Shown one piece after another: positions 36,746 through 48,427 of a stretch of DNA of 64,000 nt (its first letter is position 1; each line of letters starts with the position of its first letter). The translations under genes were made by a program, and so were the position numbers. This DNA comes from Pteria penguin (taxonomy: Eukaryota > Mollusca > Bivalvia > Pterioida > Pteriidae): assembly GCA_035048485.1 (NCBI GenBank), contig CM068581.1:61729393-61793392 (forward strand), read 5' to 3'. The notes beneath the pieces are model-generated. The model made no database searches, was not told the origin of the DNA, and worked only from the letters and a program-made list of their open reading frames with translations.

Positions 36746-38705
36746 TTAATTACGGACACTATAAAATAAAGAAATGTGTAGTAGTTTGTTTATCAAGACC
36801 GTGGTATTTCTACTCTTGGTTTAATCTTAATCTTAAAATAAGCTGTTAAATCATTATTTGTTGTTTTCCTCAATACCAGTGGGATGATTACTACGTATAT
36901 TTGCAAGCTCAAGAGATCACCTTGTTCGATCTCGATCGCCTGAAACAAAGAGATTAGTACGATGCATTTCACAGTTTGTTTTATAATTATTAATAATCTT
37001 TTTTGGAGGAGGAAGAGGGTTACTACATACTTACATTCGTTGCGGTGTTAAATTCAAAAATTTATGGGACAATTAAAATAAAGAATATAACGTTAGCGAA
37101 ATATAATAGATGGAAATATTACAAAAATGGGAGATTGACATTATTAGATAAATTTCTTTACTTTGTTTACGTTTTCGAAACTTAATTTACAGAAAAAAAT
37201 GTTTGATTTTCACTTTACCCTATAAATACAGCACGAAATGTCGAATTTTAGAGGAATATAATGCTTACACTGATTAATCAAGCCGAAAACGGATCAATTC
37301 TAGAAGGGGGAATGGTATGGTGTTTTATTCGAGAGGAAACTATACTGAAAGGGCCGTGAGGCTTGAGATAGATTCCCCTGGGTAAATTCCATGTTGGCCC
37401 GTATTTTCCGGGTAGAAAATCTATGTTAGGTCTATTTTACAGGGAAGACTATGCGGAAGATATTCTGTGCTACAACACAACAAGCCGCCTCACTACACAA
37501 CTACTTCAAAGTGTTTGAGACACTTAGCAGTTCACTTAGCAGTACACACTTTTAACGATATAAATGCACTCATCTTCTCATCGAGAAGTCACTTTGGAGA
37601 TGGACAGGAAAATTATATTTCCTTAAATTATGTAACAACGATGAATTTCATATTAAATTTTATATTGCTCACATGTAAGCGAATTCTATTTATAAAATTT
37701 AATATGAATTTCAATCATGCAATGCCAATGGACTTCAGTCAGTCTTATCTACCTTTTTCGACTGTTGCGTAATTATAACAAATAATTGATCATTTCTCAT
37801 TATAAAGAAACCTTTACATGCTACTAAATATCGATTTTGGACGGGTTCATTTCGAAAAAATTACCGTCTATTTTCATGTTGTGCTCTTGGAAAGTTCACT
37901 TGACAGCATTTAACTTCAAACCTACGCAGATCTAAACCCCCCCCCCCAGCCTTCGTTGAGAAGCTATTGTAAAAACTACGTGAAACAGAAATTAGATAAA
38001 CATGTACAAATTACAAACTCATGTATGTTTATATAAATTTCAAGGAAACTTTGTAATGAAATGTTCATGGGTGTACTTAACCTACACTTATTATGAGTTT
38101 ATTCACGTGATCTACAATGGGGATACAAAGTTTAAGGATTCTGAAGATGGAATAAAGAACTTTCAGGGTTGTTTAATTGACAACACTGTCATTTTAAGTA
38201 AAAGTATCTTATATTTTCTAATTTTCGGGGTTTAATTTAAATAGTCAATTACCTAATGTATAGTTGTTTCTGTCTTCCTATATGATATTATGTAGTTGTC
38301 ATTGTCATTGTAAACATGATATCATACTTTGACATATACGAAAGCTATTTTGAGGTTTATTTAGTTATATATAAACATTGGAATTCCACTATCCGCAGTG
38401 CAAAGTATCATGAGAAGAGACCATGTAGTTGGTGAATGCTCCGTTTAGTACCTCAGGTTAGAAACTGTTCTATCAATCTATCAGTTAGTTGCCCACGAAT
38501 ATTTTGTTTTCAGATTGATTGATTGGATCTGAGATACATTTCTGCCTGACAATAGTTTCAACAAATCACTTATGGTGTTTGATATATTACCATAGATATG
38601 ATGATATGTACAATAACGTCCAGTTGTAAAGATCAAAACAAAGTTTTCATGTTCTCTTGCAATAGGCAAACGACCAACATATTTAATTAATACTGGTAAA
38701 AATGA
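36746..38705. other. Conserved non-coding stretch of unit A
   Basis: Aligns throughout with 55756-57648 in unit B, with scattered substitutions and small indels. Open frames here are short and not preserved between the copies. No domain is recognised. A C-run lies at 37937-37947. Confidence 0.6.
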
Positions 38706-39512
38706 ATTCGAGTCGTTCTTATACTACGTGACAGTAGTCTGCCTCGGATGTGGATGTATGAATACGTGAAAATTTTAGACGTACATCGCTCGCGCAACTT
38801 TGAAACAGCGTGATTGGGTCAATAACTAATCCAATATAAAACATGCATAAGACGATTATTCTTAATATTCCAGATTCAGATTTATTTGAAAAAGCATTTT
38901 AGCTATCTGAATAGCATGCTTTATCATGACATATATAAACATGAGTGAAATTAAAATGCGACTCCTTGTTCTTTGGATTCTAGAATTCTCTGCCTCAGAA
39001 ATGTTCAGAGCTTTCGCATCCGGGTCTGGTTTTCCAACACTTAAAACCGATTCTGTATTCCGGATGCGTAAAAACGGTTCCGTCTTTATGTACTTTTAGT
39101 ATTTTGATTATGAATGAGGGAAGGGGAAGCACTAGGCACACTCGGAAAACGCGGGTTGGTTTCTTTTAATAAAAACACAAACCTGGAAGTGAACGCTCTT
39201 TGGTCGCGGAGGTACGCTACATGACAAATAAATGGCGAATGTCATACACACGCCGGTATATATTTATAGTATATTATATATTTCACGAAATTGTCTAAAT
39301 GTGATTTCCTAGTATTTAATATGAATTATCATGAATATTATAATACTCGATGTTACAAATGCTTGAAATCGGATCTAGTTCGAAGCCGAATCACGCAGTT
39401 TCAAACATACGCAGACGAGTTACGTGTAAATTTTTCACGTATTCATACATTGACTTCCGAGTCTGTTTACTGTTACGCCGTAGTATAAAGAACCGTCTCG
39501 GTGTTCCGGATG
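38706..39512. mobile_element. Long-TIR element in unit A
   Basis: The left arm (CGAGTCGTTCTTATACTACG, then GATGTATGAATACGTGAAAA) is the inverted, diverged complement of the right arm ending CTCGGTGTTCCGGA. The arms are about 85 bp around an interior of about 640 bp with no transposase. The homologue in unit B (57649-58463) has a better-preserved left tip, CGGAACACCGAGTCG. It was present before the segmental duplication. Confidence 0.65.
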
Positions 39513-40205
39513 GAACTAAGCAATGATGACGACCCAGAAGTAGAAACAAGTTAGTTGCGGAACATGTTTCATATCGCGATATATCTCTGGAGAATACGAA
39601 AGTTCAACATTTTGGACCTTTGTTTATTGAAACAAGATGTTTTTAAGAACCATTTATAACGTTCCTGATGTTAACATGAAGTATCGTACAAATTTTGTGA
39701 AAGTTTCCTTTCTTTTGTGGTTAGGGTTTTTTCATGATATTAGTCAAGGATAACAGTTTGCTGTGAAACTCTCTTTTCTTTGGTTAGTGATAATGCAGTT
39801 TTCGATGTTTTATTTAGCATCATAAATGTTATATATATAAGCAATGTACTCCCACAGTTTATATTCACATAAGAGAGGAAGATGATATGATTAAGCATCT
39901 AAGAAATATTTTAATTGACAACCGGAATTAAATCTGGGGGAGGGGGCATTCACTCTCTAGGACAAACAACAGAGAAAGAGAGAGAGTGAGAGCTTGCTAT
40001 TTGTAACTGTCTATGCTACAGACAAGTATGTATACGATAATCTACTCAATTATTCCGGATCAGTTTTGCTATGTCAAGGGCTTCAATTCCAACTTCATCC
40101 CTTTCCTATCTGGAAAGCATTTGTGGCAGATCGCAACCCCTTTTTCAAAATTTCTAGATCCGCTAATAACTGCATGCTTTTGTATTGTCCACTAGAGGTA
40201 TTGTA
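39513..40205. other. Non-genic DNA between long-TIR element and mariner, unit A
   Basis: 39513-39590 and 39975-40205 have counterparts in unit B. About 39590-39970 does not, because B carries other insertions there. There is a GA-rich run at 39970-39990. The stretch near 40125-40165 (GGCAGATCGCAACCCC ... CTAGATCCGC) looks like a remnant of a CAGTGGCGGATC-type MITE. Confidence 0.5.
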
Positions 40206-41061
40206 CGAGATACAATCAAATGTTCTTGGCCCGATACAATAAATAAGAAATGGGCTGCTGAATTTAGAACGAGGACGGAGAGCATTGAAGACGATGAACG
40301 GTCTGGGCGTCCTAAGGAGTCTACCACAGACGAATACGTTGATATTGTGCACACTCTTGTCACGTGTGACAGAAGGCGAAACTTACGAGATATAGCCCGA
40401 AAAGTTATGGGGCTCTTCAATCAATTCACACACATCTTAAGCATGTCTAAAGTCTCGGCTAATTAGGTTCTTATAACTTTGACTAATGATCAAAACAGAA
40501 ACTGATATGATGTTTCTTTGCATCATTTGTCTCGCCATGGGAATGATTCCTAGGATTTTAAAAGTCGCATTGTCACTTAGGATGAAACTTGGCTTCACAA
40601 TTTTGATCCTGAATCTAAGCAATAAATCATGGAATGGATTCGCCCTGATTCACCGACTCCTAAACATTTCAGTTTATTTCAGTTAATTTCATCTGCTGGG
40701 AATGTTATATAGCCTATATCATTTGGGGCAATCGGAAAAAAATCATGATTGATTTTCTTGAGGAAGACCGCGAAATAAATGGCGCATATTTTGCAAATGA
40801 GTTTAAGAAGTTGCGTCATGAGATAGTGAGACAGAGGAGAGGAAAGCTAACCAGAGGCGGTCTGCTCTTCCAAGATAATGCATCCGCTCACACTTCCCAA
40901 GTACAACGACGGCTGCGAGGGAATGCAGCTTCGACGTTCTTCCTCATCCCCCATTTTCTTTAGATTTAGCTACATCTAGATTCTGTTTCCAACACTAAAA
41001 TCTTACCAACGTGGTAGGGAGCTAATGAGGTGTCTTGGACGCTGTATATGAGAAGGCCTAC
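40206..41061 (+). pseudogene. Decayed mariner-family transposase, unit A
   Basis: The element opens with CGAGATACAATCAAA, a degraded mariner terminal repeat (unit B: CGAGGTACAATCAAAAA). The N-terminal DNA-binding half reads W(A/F)AEFRTRTESIEDDERSGRP. A frame later come DETWLHNFDPESKQ and, after another shift, a VIDFLEE-like block and LLFQDNASAHTS, the region of the second catalytic Asp. Several frameshifts and stops break the frame. The C-terminal part is missing. It moves by cut-and-paste in its family, but this copy is dead. Confidence 0.85.
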
Positions 41062-41395
41062 TTAGGAGACAAGAAAGAAGCTTTCTAAAATTCTACAATT
41101 GATACTTAACCAGGAAAAAAAGATATACTACAAATAAGATGTGTTTATAATCTCATAATCTAATAAACAATGATAAATATTAAATTGGCACTAGAATTAA
41201 CAGATAATATGTATGACTCAGAAATTACCAAATATGAATTAATCATATTAAGACTCCTTAATTTTAATTTCTTGCTCAAACAAAAACAAATATGGGTAGG
41301 TAATGTTTAACACCACCAATTTATTTGTGTCTTATATGTTTCTCAAATAAAAAAAGAAATTTTGAAAAAGGCATTTACTTTTCACTACTATTTTC
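41062..41395. other. AT-rich stretch, nothing recognised
   Basis: No similarity or structure seen. It lies between the right edge of unit A and a LINE fragment. Confidence 0.5.
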
Positions 41396-41875
41396 TTAGG
41401 CATGTATTACCCTTAAACTGATTGGCTTATAATTTGATACGTCACATTTAGCCCCTGTTTCTGTATTGTAGTAATATTTGCTGTTTTTTAATTCTTGTAA
41501 CGATTTTCTGTAGATAAGCACTTTTGCCTTTGCTATACGTTGTGTTGTTTCTTTTATATACTTTGGATGTATATTATCGGGTCCTTGTGGTTTTTGTTTC
41601 TTCAATTTGTTTCAGTAATCTGTGTACTTATATTTCATTCAATATCTGATAATATCTTATTTGTTCTTTTGTTAAAATCTGGCATATTTTGGGATGTGTT
41701 CTTTTATGCAAAGACATTCGTGAAAAAATTGTTTAGAAATTCTGCTTTAGTTTGATTGTCCGAACACATAATTCCAGTTTCATCATCTAGGCATAGGATG
41801 TTACCCTTTACCTTAGTCTTTGATTGAATATATCTCCAGAATACTTTTCAGTCTGTTTTTGACTTCACAACTAAT
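41396..41875 (-). pseudogene. LINE reverse-transcriptase fragment (N-terminal RT region)
   Basis: Read on the minus strand, a pre-RT block (FWRYIQSKTKVKGNILCLDD, then NQTKAEFLNNFFTNVFA) is followed by a [16 protein letters not shown] block and CDVSNYKPISL, the classical order of a non-LTR retrotransposon (CR1/Jockey-like in style). Stops and frameshifts occur, and the catalytic FADD region is absent. A related copy lies at 63480-64000. Confidence 0.8.
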
Positions 41876-41949
41876 GTTTTTTCGTATGATGTTCGCGCTT
41901 CCCCAACTTTATATTGGCAAGATCCCAAGGTTCTTCGTACATTACATAT

Positions 41950-42480
41950 TCGACTTCTCCTCTGCTACCGCCTTACAGAATTTCACTGAACCTTACAGGT
42001 TTTCTACCAAGTTTGTGTTTTTCGACCCGATCAGTAATCCAAGATGGCCATCGGGACTGTGATTGACTGTGGCATTTTCAACTTCTCCTCCAGAACCGCT
42101 GCACAGAATATCACCAAACCATACAGGAAGTAAGTATTCAAGATCCTGTACCAAGTTTGTGTTTTTTTATAATCCAAAATGGCCACCATGGGCTCATAGG
42201 ACGTAAGTACTCATTGTCCTCTACCAACTATGTGTTCGACCCGATCCTTAATCTAGCAAGATGTAGGAAGCGGGGAGGGCCAGCGCCCCCCCCCCCCAAC
42301 ATACACACTATCCGCCACTAATTTCCCAACTATTTTAATAGGTAAATTTTCTCGTAATAATCTGTGTACCTCCCCCCCCCCTTTCAAATTGCTTCCTATG
42401 CTTCCTACGCCACTGAAGATAGCTGCCATGGGCTTTAATTGGCTGATCAATTTTCGAAATCTTCACAACCGTTTTACAGA
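41950..42480. repeat. Diverged ~130-bp tandem repeat
   Basis: Three to four degraded copies containing CTTCTCCTC(T/C)..ACCGC, a TACCAAGTTTGTGTTTTT block and AATCCAAGATGGCC. A MITE is inserted in the last unit. Confidence 0.6.
42264..42415. mobile_element. MITE (GTAGGAAGC...GCTTCCTACGCCACTG)
   Basis: The inverted ends GTAGGAAGC and GCTTCCTACGCCACTG flank two runs of C. AAGAT occurs immediately on both sides, a likely 5-bp target duplication that interrupts the AAGATGGCC word of the host repeat. The left tip lacks the CAGTGGC expected from the right end. Confidence 0.6.
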
Positions 42481-42861
42481 ATTTCACCAGGAAACTAAAT
42501 AATCTACGTCCTCTGCATCTGAAAACTTTTTGTATTAAATCAAAGTTATTTTAGTTCAAAGATATCGTTTTGCCATATAGATCATTATGGGGTTTCTCAG
42601 ACCTTTGACCGCAATGGGACAAATAGGTAAGCGGATTAAAGTTTTGGTTTTAATCAGATTTCATGCTTATACAGGTATCCTTTAAAAATTTTCAACCGGT
42701 CGATCAACCAATCATAATTCATCTTCTTCTGCTTTCAATGCAAAGTGTACTCAAAAGTTGAGCGTTATACTTCATGTGGCAGTCGAGATAAAAGCCTCAC
42801 AGGGCAATATGATACACTTAAAAAGTTATAATCCATGATCCACACCCTAAGCTGAAGTGAG

Positions 42862-43232
42862 CAGGTAATGTGTTGTGCATTGCAGTCCGGTAATCATCCA
42901 AGGAACATGCTGATGTCATTGCATATGGAAGTCTGTTCCAGTCTCTAATGGTACGTAGGAAGAGGGAGAACAGATAGACATACTTTTTCGTTAATTGTTG
43001 GGATGCGAAAGGTATATTGTCCCCTTGTCCTGGTGTCTGTCTGGATGAGGTATATTTCTGCTGGAATGGCCACTAGATTGTGCTGGATCTTGAATAGCAA
43101 CAGAACGGAGATCTATATTCTTCTGGTCTGTAGCGGTTCCCATCCCAGGCAGTTGATCATGTTGCTGATGCTCTGCAACCCCTGAGATTTTGCTTTAGGG
43201 AGACAAGAGTCCTTTTGGCTTTCGGTATTCAG
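42862..43232 (-). pseudogene. LINE 3' end (RT C-terminal region)
   Basis: On the minus strand the reading LGWEPLQTRR, then HNLVAIPAEIYL, TRTRGQYTF and, after a frame change, TIRDWNRLPYAMTSACSLDDY is the usual C-terminus of a CR1/Jockey/RTE-style reverse transcriptase. Several frameshifts are needed, so it is dead. It may belong to the same insertion as 41396-41875 or be a separate one. Confidence 0.8.
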
Positions 43233-43334
43233 GAATCTAGCGGACGTTGAAGGTGCCTGCACATCCTAAAATTCATTTGCTCTGTATGACTGACTTCAGT
43301 ACTATAGGCCTATCCTCCAATTACATACTTTATT

Positions 43335-43487
43335 CAGAGGCGGATCCAGGATTTTCGGAAAAGGGGGGAGGGGGTTCCACATGTGCTTTAGTCAAAATAC
43401 TCAGCCATTTTGGTGTCAAATTTGGGGTTTTACTTCTAAATATGTGGCGAAAAGGGTGGTCCGGGCCCCCCTCTAAATCCGTCACTG
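43335..43487. mobile_element. 153-bp MITE (CAGAGGCGGATCC...AAATCCGTCACTG) with TTATT duplication
   Basis: The ends are imperfect inverted repeats (CAGAGGCGGATCCAG; inverse of right end CAGTGACGGATTTAG). TTATT lies directly on both sides (43330-43334 and 43488-43492), giving a 5-bp target duplication. The interior has G-rich and C-rich patches typical of this family. Relatives lie at 46776-46912 and 62928-63316. Confidence 0.75.
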
Positions 43488-43492
43488 TTATT

Positions 43493-45226
43493 TCTTTATT
43501 TATTCGTAATGGGAGATAGTACGGACTACCCTAGAAATCTTTGTTAAAATTTATTCTTAGACACCCCACCCTCCTTTTCGTGTAACCTTAAATATGTTCA
43601 AACTATATTTGATCAAGTTTACACATGGTGATATCAAAGTAAGAATTATTTTCTTAAATATAGAAGATTTGCTTTAAAGTTGACCTTTCACCATAAAAAG
43701 CCCACAAGTTTCGAACATGTTTTATGGGAACGATGTCGTATGAAGGGCAGTTTGAACAATGCCCAGCTATGGCCGTATACACATTGTCTAAAGCCGTATT
43801 CAATTAATTTGTTTGCTTGCTTTGTTTGTTTGTTTTTTCCTTTATTTCTTTCTCTCTTTCTTTCGATCGAAAGACCCACCAGAGGTAAGTTCTAGTCTTT
43901 TCGTCTTTTCTTTCGTTCATTCGGCAAGGAGTGGTTCCACACTGTTCACAAACGAACAGCATTTTAATTATTTCTAATTGATATATGATTTTTTACCATT
44001 TTCTTTTCTCTCTACCCCGTCCTCCTCTGTTTCATATACCGGCGGTCTAAGAGATATTGTACAAAAGGCGTCTGGTCAGTCCGTCCATCTGTATGTGCTT
44101 CCGGTCAGTAGCATACGACACATATCGCGCATATCTCTCGCGTAATCGCTGCGATCTGAAAACAGCTCTCGATAGCGTTTTGTGTTTTTATGCATTCTTT
44201 GAAATTCGAATTTCGAAAATGTTTTTAAATGAATTAACAAAAAGGATGCCCTTCTCATTTGCTCTTTGTTATTTCTTTATTCATTTATTTTTGTGACTAT
44301 CTGACGGAACATAACCAAGTAGCAACAAAGTTAGGACAACGCCAGTAACATGATTTTTTTTTAAAAAATCTTAAATTTCCCACTGAAAATGGATTTAAAA
44401 TACTTAATTACCGGTACATATTTTCACACTGGAATTGACATTCTAAATCGTTTTGTTGATTACTTTAAATAAATTTTCATAATAACTGTAGCAGTTCCAA
44501 CAACAGGCAGATTCCCCTTTAAAACTCACTATATACATGTAACGCATAGCTGGCATATAGCTTGTAACTCGGCTCATTGTAAAAATGAGTTGAAAAAGTT
44601 CTCTTTTCATTTTCCCCAAATAGTTGTGCCGGTATATGACTCTGATATTTATAACATCGGCTTTCCAATGATAACAAATATTTCTGTAATCAATTTTTTA
44701 ATCAAGACATTCTCAATAGACATGTTTGTAATTACCTTGACACCCTTATTACATTGGACACTTCCAAAACCTATCCAACATGGATGCCGTGACGTTACAC
44801 GGGGATTCCCTATTCTCAAACGTATTTTTTGTTTTGGAGCTCAACAAGGTATAATTATGTGAGTTTTACTCGGTTCGACTTACATCTCGGCTAATTTGAG
44901 ACAAAGATGGAATTCATCTGTGAATAAAAGTGAATATGACGAGATAAATGCATTTTTCCGGCGCACGGAACTGGTGGCGATAACAGTACAATATGATTCA
45001 ATATATATATGAATAGATTAGTTAATACAAATTCAAAATTATGTCCGATCTATATGAATATTATAGGTATCACTACAGATTAAAACATTCATTAGAAACC
45101 AACATTTATCATAAATCATAGCAATGTGATGTGATTTAAGCTTAGGTGTAACCTTAATTAATGTTTTAAACTTTCTGAATTGTGTAACATAGGCCTGCTT
45201 ACATGCAAGGTATTGTACTGGCGAAG
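43493..45226. other. Non-genic DNA, nothing recognised
   Basis: Short frames only and no protein similarity seen. A CT-rich low-complexity run lies at about 43800-43865. Confidence 0.5.
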
Positions 45227-45424
45227 GACCAGTCGCCGGCTAAGACCAGTTACCGGCTACTACATTATTAAGGGTATTCCAGACATGAACCGACGAAATT
45301 TTCATATGTAATATTTAATGACCTATGTATTGCAGACAATCACGTGAAAAAATTTTAAAAAGTCACGTTTCAAAAGCTAAAATAACGTAGTAGCCGGTAA
45401 CTTGTCTTAGCCGGTAACTGGTAC
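45227..45424. mobile_element. Fold-back element with internally duplicated arms
   Basis: The left arm GGACCAGTCGCCGGCTAAG plus ACCAGTTACCGGCTACTAC and the right arm (inverse of 45384-45424) pair over about 40 bp. Within each arm the word AGTTACCGGCTA occurs twice in tandem (one copy decayed to AGTCGCCGGCTA on the left). The central loop is about 115 bp of AT-rich sequence. There is no coding capacity. Confidence 0.7.
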
Positions 45425-45513
45425 ATTACTAATATTGTAGCCTTTATTTTTCATCTTTAAGCGTGACTTTTATCACGATTATTTAATCATTATGATCACA
45501 GCGTACGTCCCTG

Positions 45514-45545
45514 GCAGTGGCGGATATCTAAGGATTGTCCTAAGC
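45514..45545. mobile_element. Solo end of a CAGTGGCGGATC-type MITE
   Basis: GGCAGTGGCGGATATCTAAGG has the family terminus, but no matching inverted partner is seen nearby. Confidence 0.35.
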
Positions 45546-45629
45546 CCTGGGCATCTTGACAATAACCATCCAAAAATTTATCTGAAGTGTTGTCTTTGTG
45601 ATGCATGATCGGTCACTCCATAAGTTTAG

Positions 45630-45905
45630 TAAGCCGGCGTGGCCTAGTGGTATTGTGTTGGACTCCTGATCGGGAGGCCGGGGTTCGAGTCCCGCTCTGG
45701 TCATGCCGGTGTCATGCCTTTCGGATGAGACAGTAAAAACCGAGGCCTCGTGTCGTGGTATGCATGGCACGTTAAAGATCCCTCACTGCTTCGGGTGGGT
45801 CCGTTGCAAAGGTCAAAATTTGTATGCCCCGTGTCAGGCAGATGCCGTCACCATATGCTTGAAATATTCGTGGTGTGACGTAAAACAAAAATCAATCAAT
45901 CAACT
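45630..45905 (+). mobile_element. tRNA-headed SINE with intact box A and box B
   Basis: Same family as 29979-30239 but better preserved. It has box A TGGCCTAGTGG, box B GGTTCGAGTCC (45682-45692), the core TTTCGGATGAGACAGTAAAA and a 3' end GTAAAACAAAAATCAATCAA. ATAAGTTTAG flanks it on both sides (45620-45629, 45906-45915), a 10-bp target duplication. Confidence 0.9.
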
Positions 45906-46124
45906 ATAAGTTTAGCATACAAGATACGTTATTCCATATTGAGGAACATTGAGCATTGAAAATTTAGTAAAATTAAGTGCAATGATTTATATTTAAAAAG
46001 ATAAGCAGTTACATCAAATCATATTTAGTTATACAAAAATATGACAATATGGAAAATGAAATCTTACCATGAATACAGCATTATATTTCAATTATATAAG
46101 TTCAGATTGCTTTGTCTGCTTGTT

Positions 46125-46315
46125 CGTCTTTTTTTTTTTGTTTGCCTCTTTTGTTCTTGTTTTGCTTTGTTTTTGTTTTGTTTTTGTTTGTTTGTTTTTG
46201 TTTTTGTTCTCTTTTTTTGTTCCTGTTTTGTTTGGGGGGTTTTATTTGTTTGCTTTTCTGTCTTTATTTCTTGGGTTTTATTCTTTTTATTTTCTTTCTT
46301 TATTTATTTATTTTG
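46125..46315. repeat. TTTG/TTTTG-rich low-complexity tract
   Basis: About 190 bp of almost pure T and G with irregular TTTG, TTTTG and TTTC steps. Long frames across it are compositional artefacts. Confidence 0.9.
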
Positions 46316-46689
46316 GCTCAAAGCATCCTATCCATCATTTAACAACCATACATTTTTATATATATCCTGTGAACACGTAACATGATGATAATAAATTTAT
46401 CTTAATGTACGATCTTTTGTTTGATTCTTCTGCGTCACAATACAATCGATTATTTGTATTATGTATATGATGACAACATCGACTTGATGCATCCCCCACC
46501 CACATTTATGTATATATTATGTTTTGAATCGTTTTAGCTACCTGATAAAGGCTAAGTGGTCAGAAATTCCTTAAAGACTGTTTTATTATTAAAATGAAAT
46601 GATTTTCATCATGCATATGAGGGACACGTATACAAACTTCAGACAATGTTTCAAGCATGATGGGATACGAATTCATATAAGCATAATCT

Positions 46690-46765
46690 GTGTTCTGTCT
46701 TTCGGTCCCATGTCACGGTACAGGTGGCACATAAAAGATCCCTCATTGCTTTAGGTGCTTTTTAT
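46690..46765 (+). mobile_element. SINE core remnant
   Basis: CTGTCTTTCGG, then GTGGCACATAAAAGATCCCT and CATTGCTTTAGGTG match the middle of the SINEs at 29979 and 45633 with a deletion. Head and tail are lost. Confidence 0.7.
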
Positions 46766-46775
46766 ATAGGCAATT

Positions 46776-46912
46776 CACGGTGGAAGATCCAGGTGGATAC
46801 GGAAGGGAAGTGACACAAAATTTTACCAAAGCCCTTATTTTCACAAATCTTCTGTAACAATTAACAAATTTCTCCCTCGATCCTTGGAAAGAGGGCGCTG
46901 GATCTGCCACTA
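46776..46912. mobile_element. Degraded CAGTGGCGGATC-type MITE
   Basis: GGTGGAAGATCCAGG at the left is the imperfect inverse of CTGGATCTGCCAC at the right. No clear target duplication. Confidence 0.5.
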
Positions 46913-46989
46913 ATATTACTTTGTTAAAAGATTTTCAATATATGACACATACGTTCTTTTTAAGGGAAAGAAGAGAGCAAGCAAAAAGT

Positions 46990-47502
46990 CATTGTCTTGA
47001 AAGGACATCATGCTTACGAACAAAGCAATTTAGCGAACTCCCACATTACACTGCACCTATGCATAAGTGCTGAGGGAAGGGTGCTTCCATCGTTTGTGAT
47101 CTTCGAAGGGAGTATGCCTCACAATAATTTTGTGTACCACCAGAGTGGGTGTTCGGACACCGGAAACATGGATGGAGACCTTTTCTTGAAATGGTTTAAA
47201 GAAAACTTTATTCCAAATTGTGGATCAAAACAACCGGTGCTTTTAGTCATGGACAATCATTACAGTCACATTACTCTGCCTTTTTTAAAACTGGCTATAT
47301 CTAATGATATATGTATTCTTGGACTCCCCCTGACACCATGCATCTGTTACAGCCTTTGGACGTTGGGATGTTTGGCCAACTTAAGGAAAAGGTTACTGGC
47401 TTCTTCCATGAAGTATTTGAGTTCCTCCACATGTGTATAGTTGTTGGAAAGTTTCTAGCATTGCTGAGGTTACTGGACTTTAAATCAAATATCTACAAGT
47501 AG
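46990..47502 (+). pseudogene. pogo/Tigger-like transposase fragment (DDE_1)
   Basis: The frame reads HITLHLCISAEGRVLPSFV, then SDTGNMDGDLFLKWF, VLLVMDNHYSHI (second catalytic Asp) and, after a one-base shift near 47325, PPDTMHLLQPLDVGMFGQLK (third catalytic Asp region). This is the C-terminal half of the DDE_1 domain of pogo/Tigger/jerky-type transposases. The CENP-B-like DNA-binding half and first catalytic Asp are missing and the frame is broken, so it is a truncated relic. No terminal repeats were found. Confidence 0.85.
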
Positions 47503-48235
47503 ATTACATACAACAGTATCATTTACTCATAGTTATTTAATGTAGATATAGTATCAACCCTTACTTAGGGATTACCATGCTAGCGTCTTACAAAAACTAT
47601 GTATTTTGACTTGGAAAGAAAAGGAAAAAAATTATTCACTCTTGTTTTGAACGACGTCGTGTAACACTAAGCGAAAATACAATGAAATATGAATTTCCTT
47701 GCAACTTTTAAAACGTTTAACCAATCAGAATGCTTGTTACAAATAGAGCGCACTAGGAAAAAAATCTATGCATCGTTTATCTGCAAATTCCTTTCATACA
47801 CCTGCTTATAATACATTTAATTGTGTTTTAATACTTTCTAGTCACCTAGATTTTTCTCTTCTCTCGCCTCACATTTACATTGTTTGTAAGTCTCCCAGTC
47901 ACAGCTATGTAATGTTATGTTCGTCATTTTATAATAAATGACAATTGTTGCAATTTGTATTTGTCTTTGTCTTATTTTGATATGGATTCTATGCATTTGT
48001 GATGTCCCTTCTCAGCTTATTGCGAGTTTTAGCATAAATATATTTAATTATGCTAAATCATATTTTAGTAAAACGTAGACTCTCAGATGTGAAAATGTGG
48101 CTTCAGCTTTACAGGGCCGTATTATTATACATTCACTGTGCATGTAGGCCCTATGAACAGCCAGATTTCGATTTTGATAGAATGTTTCGCTTGGTTTATT
48201 GGGTTTTACGTTGCATTCAACAAATGCCATGTAGT
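47503..48235. other. Non-genic DNA left of unit B
   Basis: AT-rich with no recognised gene. TTATTGGGTTTTACGTTGCATT near 48200 resembles a reverse-oriented SINE tail, but too little is present to call. Confidence 0.4.
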
Positions 48236-48427
48236 AACAGGTATGTGATTTGTGCTTGTCATTCCATGTACTAACAGGTACGTGAATTGTGCCTGCCATT
48301 CAATGCACTAGCAGTTATGTGATTTGTGTCTGTCACTCCATATGATAGCAGGTATGTAATTTGTGCCTGTTTCTCAATCTATTAACAGGTATGTGATTTG
48401 TGCCTCTCATTCCATGTACTAGCAGGT
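48236..48427. repeat. ~40-bp minisatellite upstream of unit B gene
   Basis: Four to five imperfect copies of TATGTGATTTGTGCCTGTC...TACTAACAGG. It lacks the SINE-like insertion of unit A. Confidence 0.85.

Larger units (their letters stand above)
32430..41060 (+). repeat. Segmental duplication, unit A
   Basis: This stretch matches 48236-61265 in the same order and orientation, from the minisatellite through the otopetrin-like CDS and conserved non-coding DNA to the decayed mariner. Matching anchors include 32745/48427, 33715/51838, 36860/55850, 38360/57320, 38706/57649 and 39990/60170. Similarity stops just after TGTATATGAG in the mariner (about 41050 here, 61260 in B). Confidence 0.85.

Noticed and set aside
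36880..36957. A possible extra exon (WDDYYVYLQAQ...) after a good pyrimidine tract and CAG
   Set aside because: Unit B has a stop (TAA at 55918) after ten codons, and the channel protein is already complete without it.
40185..40466. A 93-codon frame as an intact small gene
   Set aside because: It is the N-terminal piece of a broken mariner transposase, with the rest in other frames.
46041..46385. Overlapping frames of 76-114 codons rich in Phe and Leu
   Set aside because: They are translations of a T/G low-complexity tract open in several frames.
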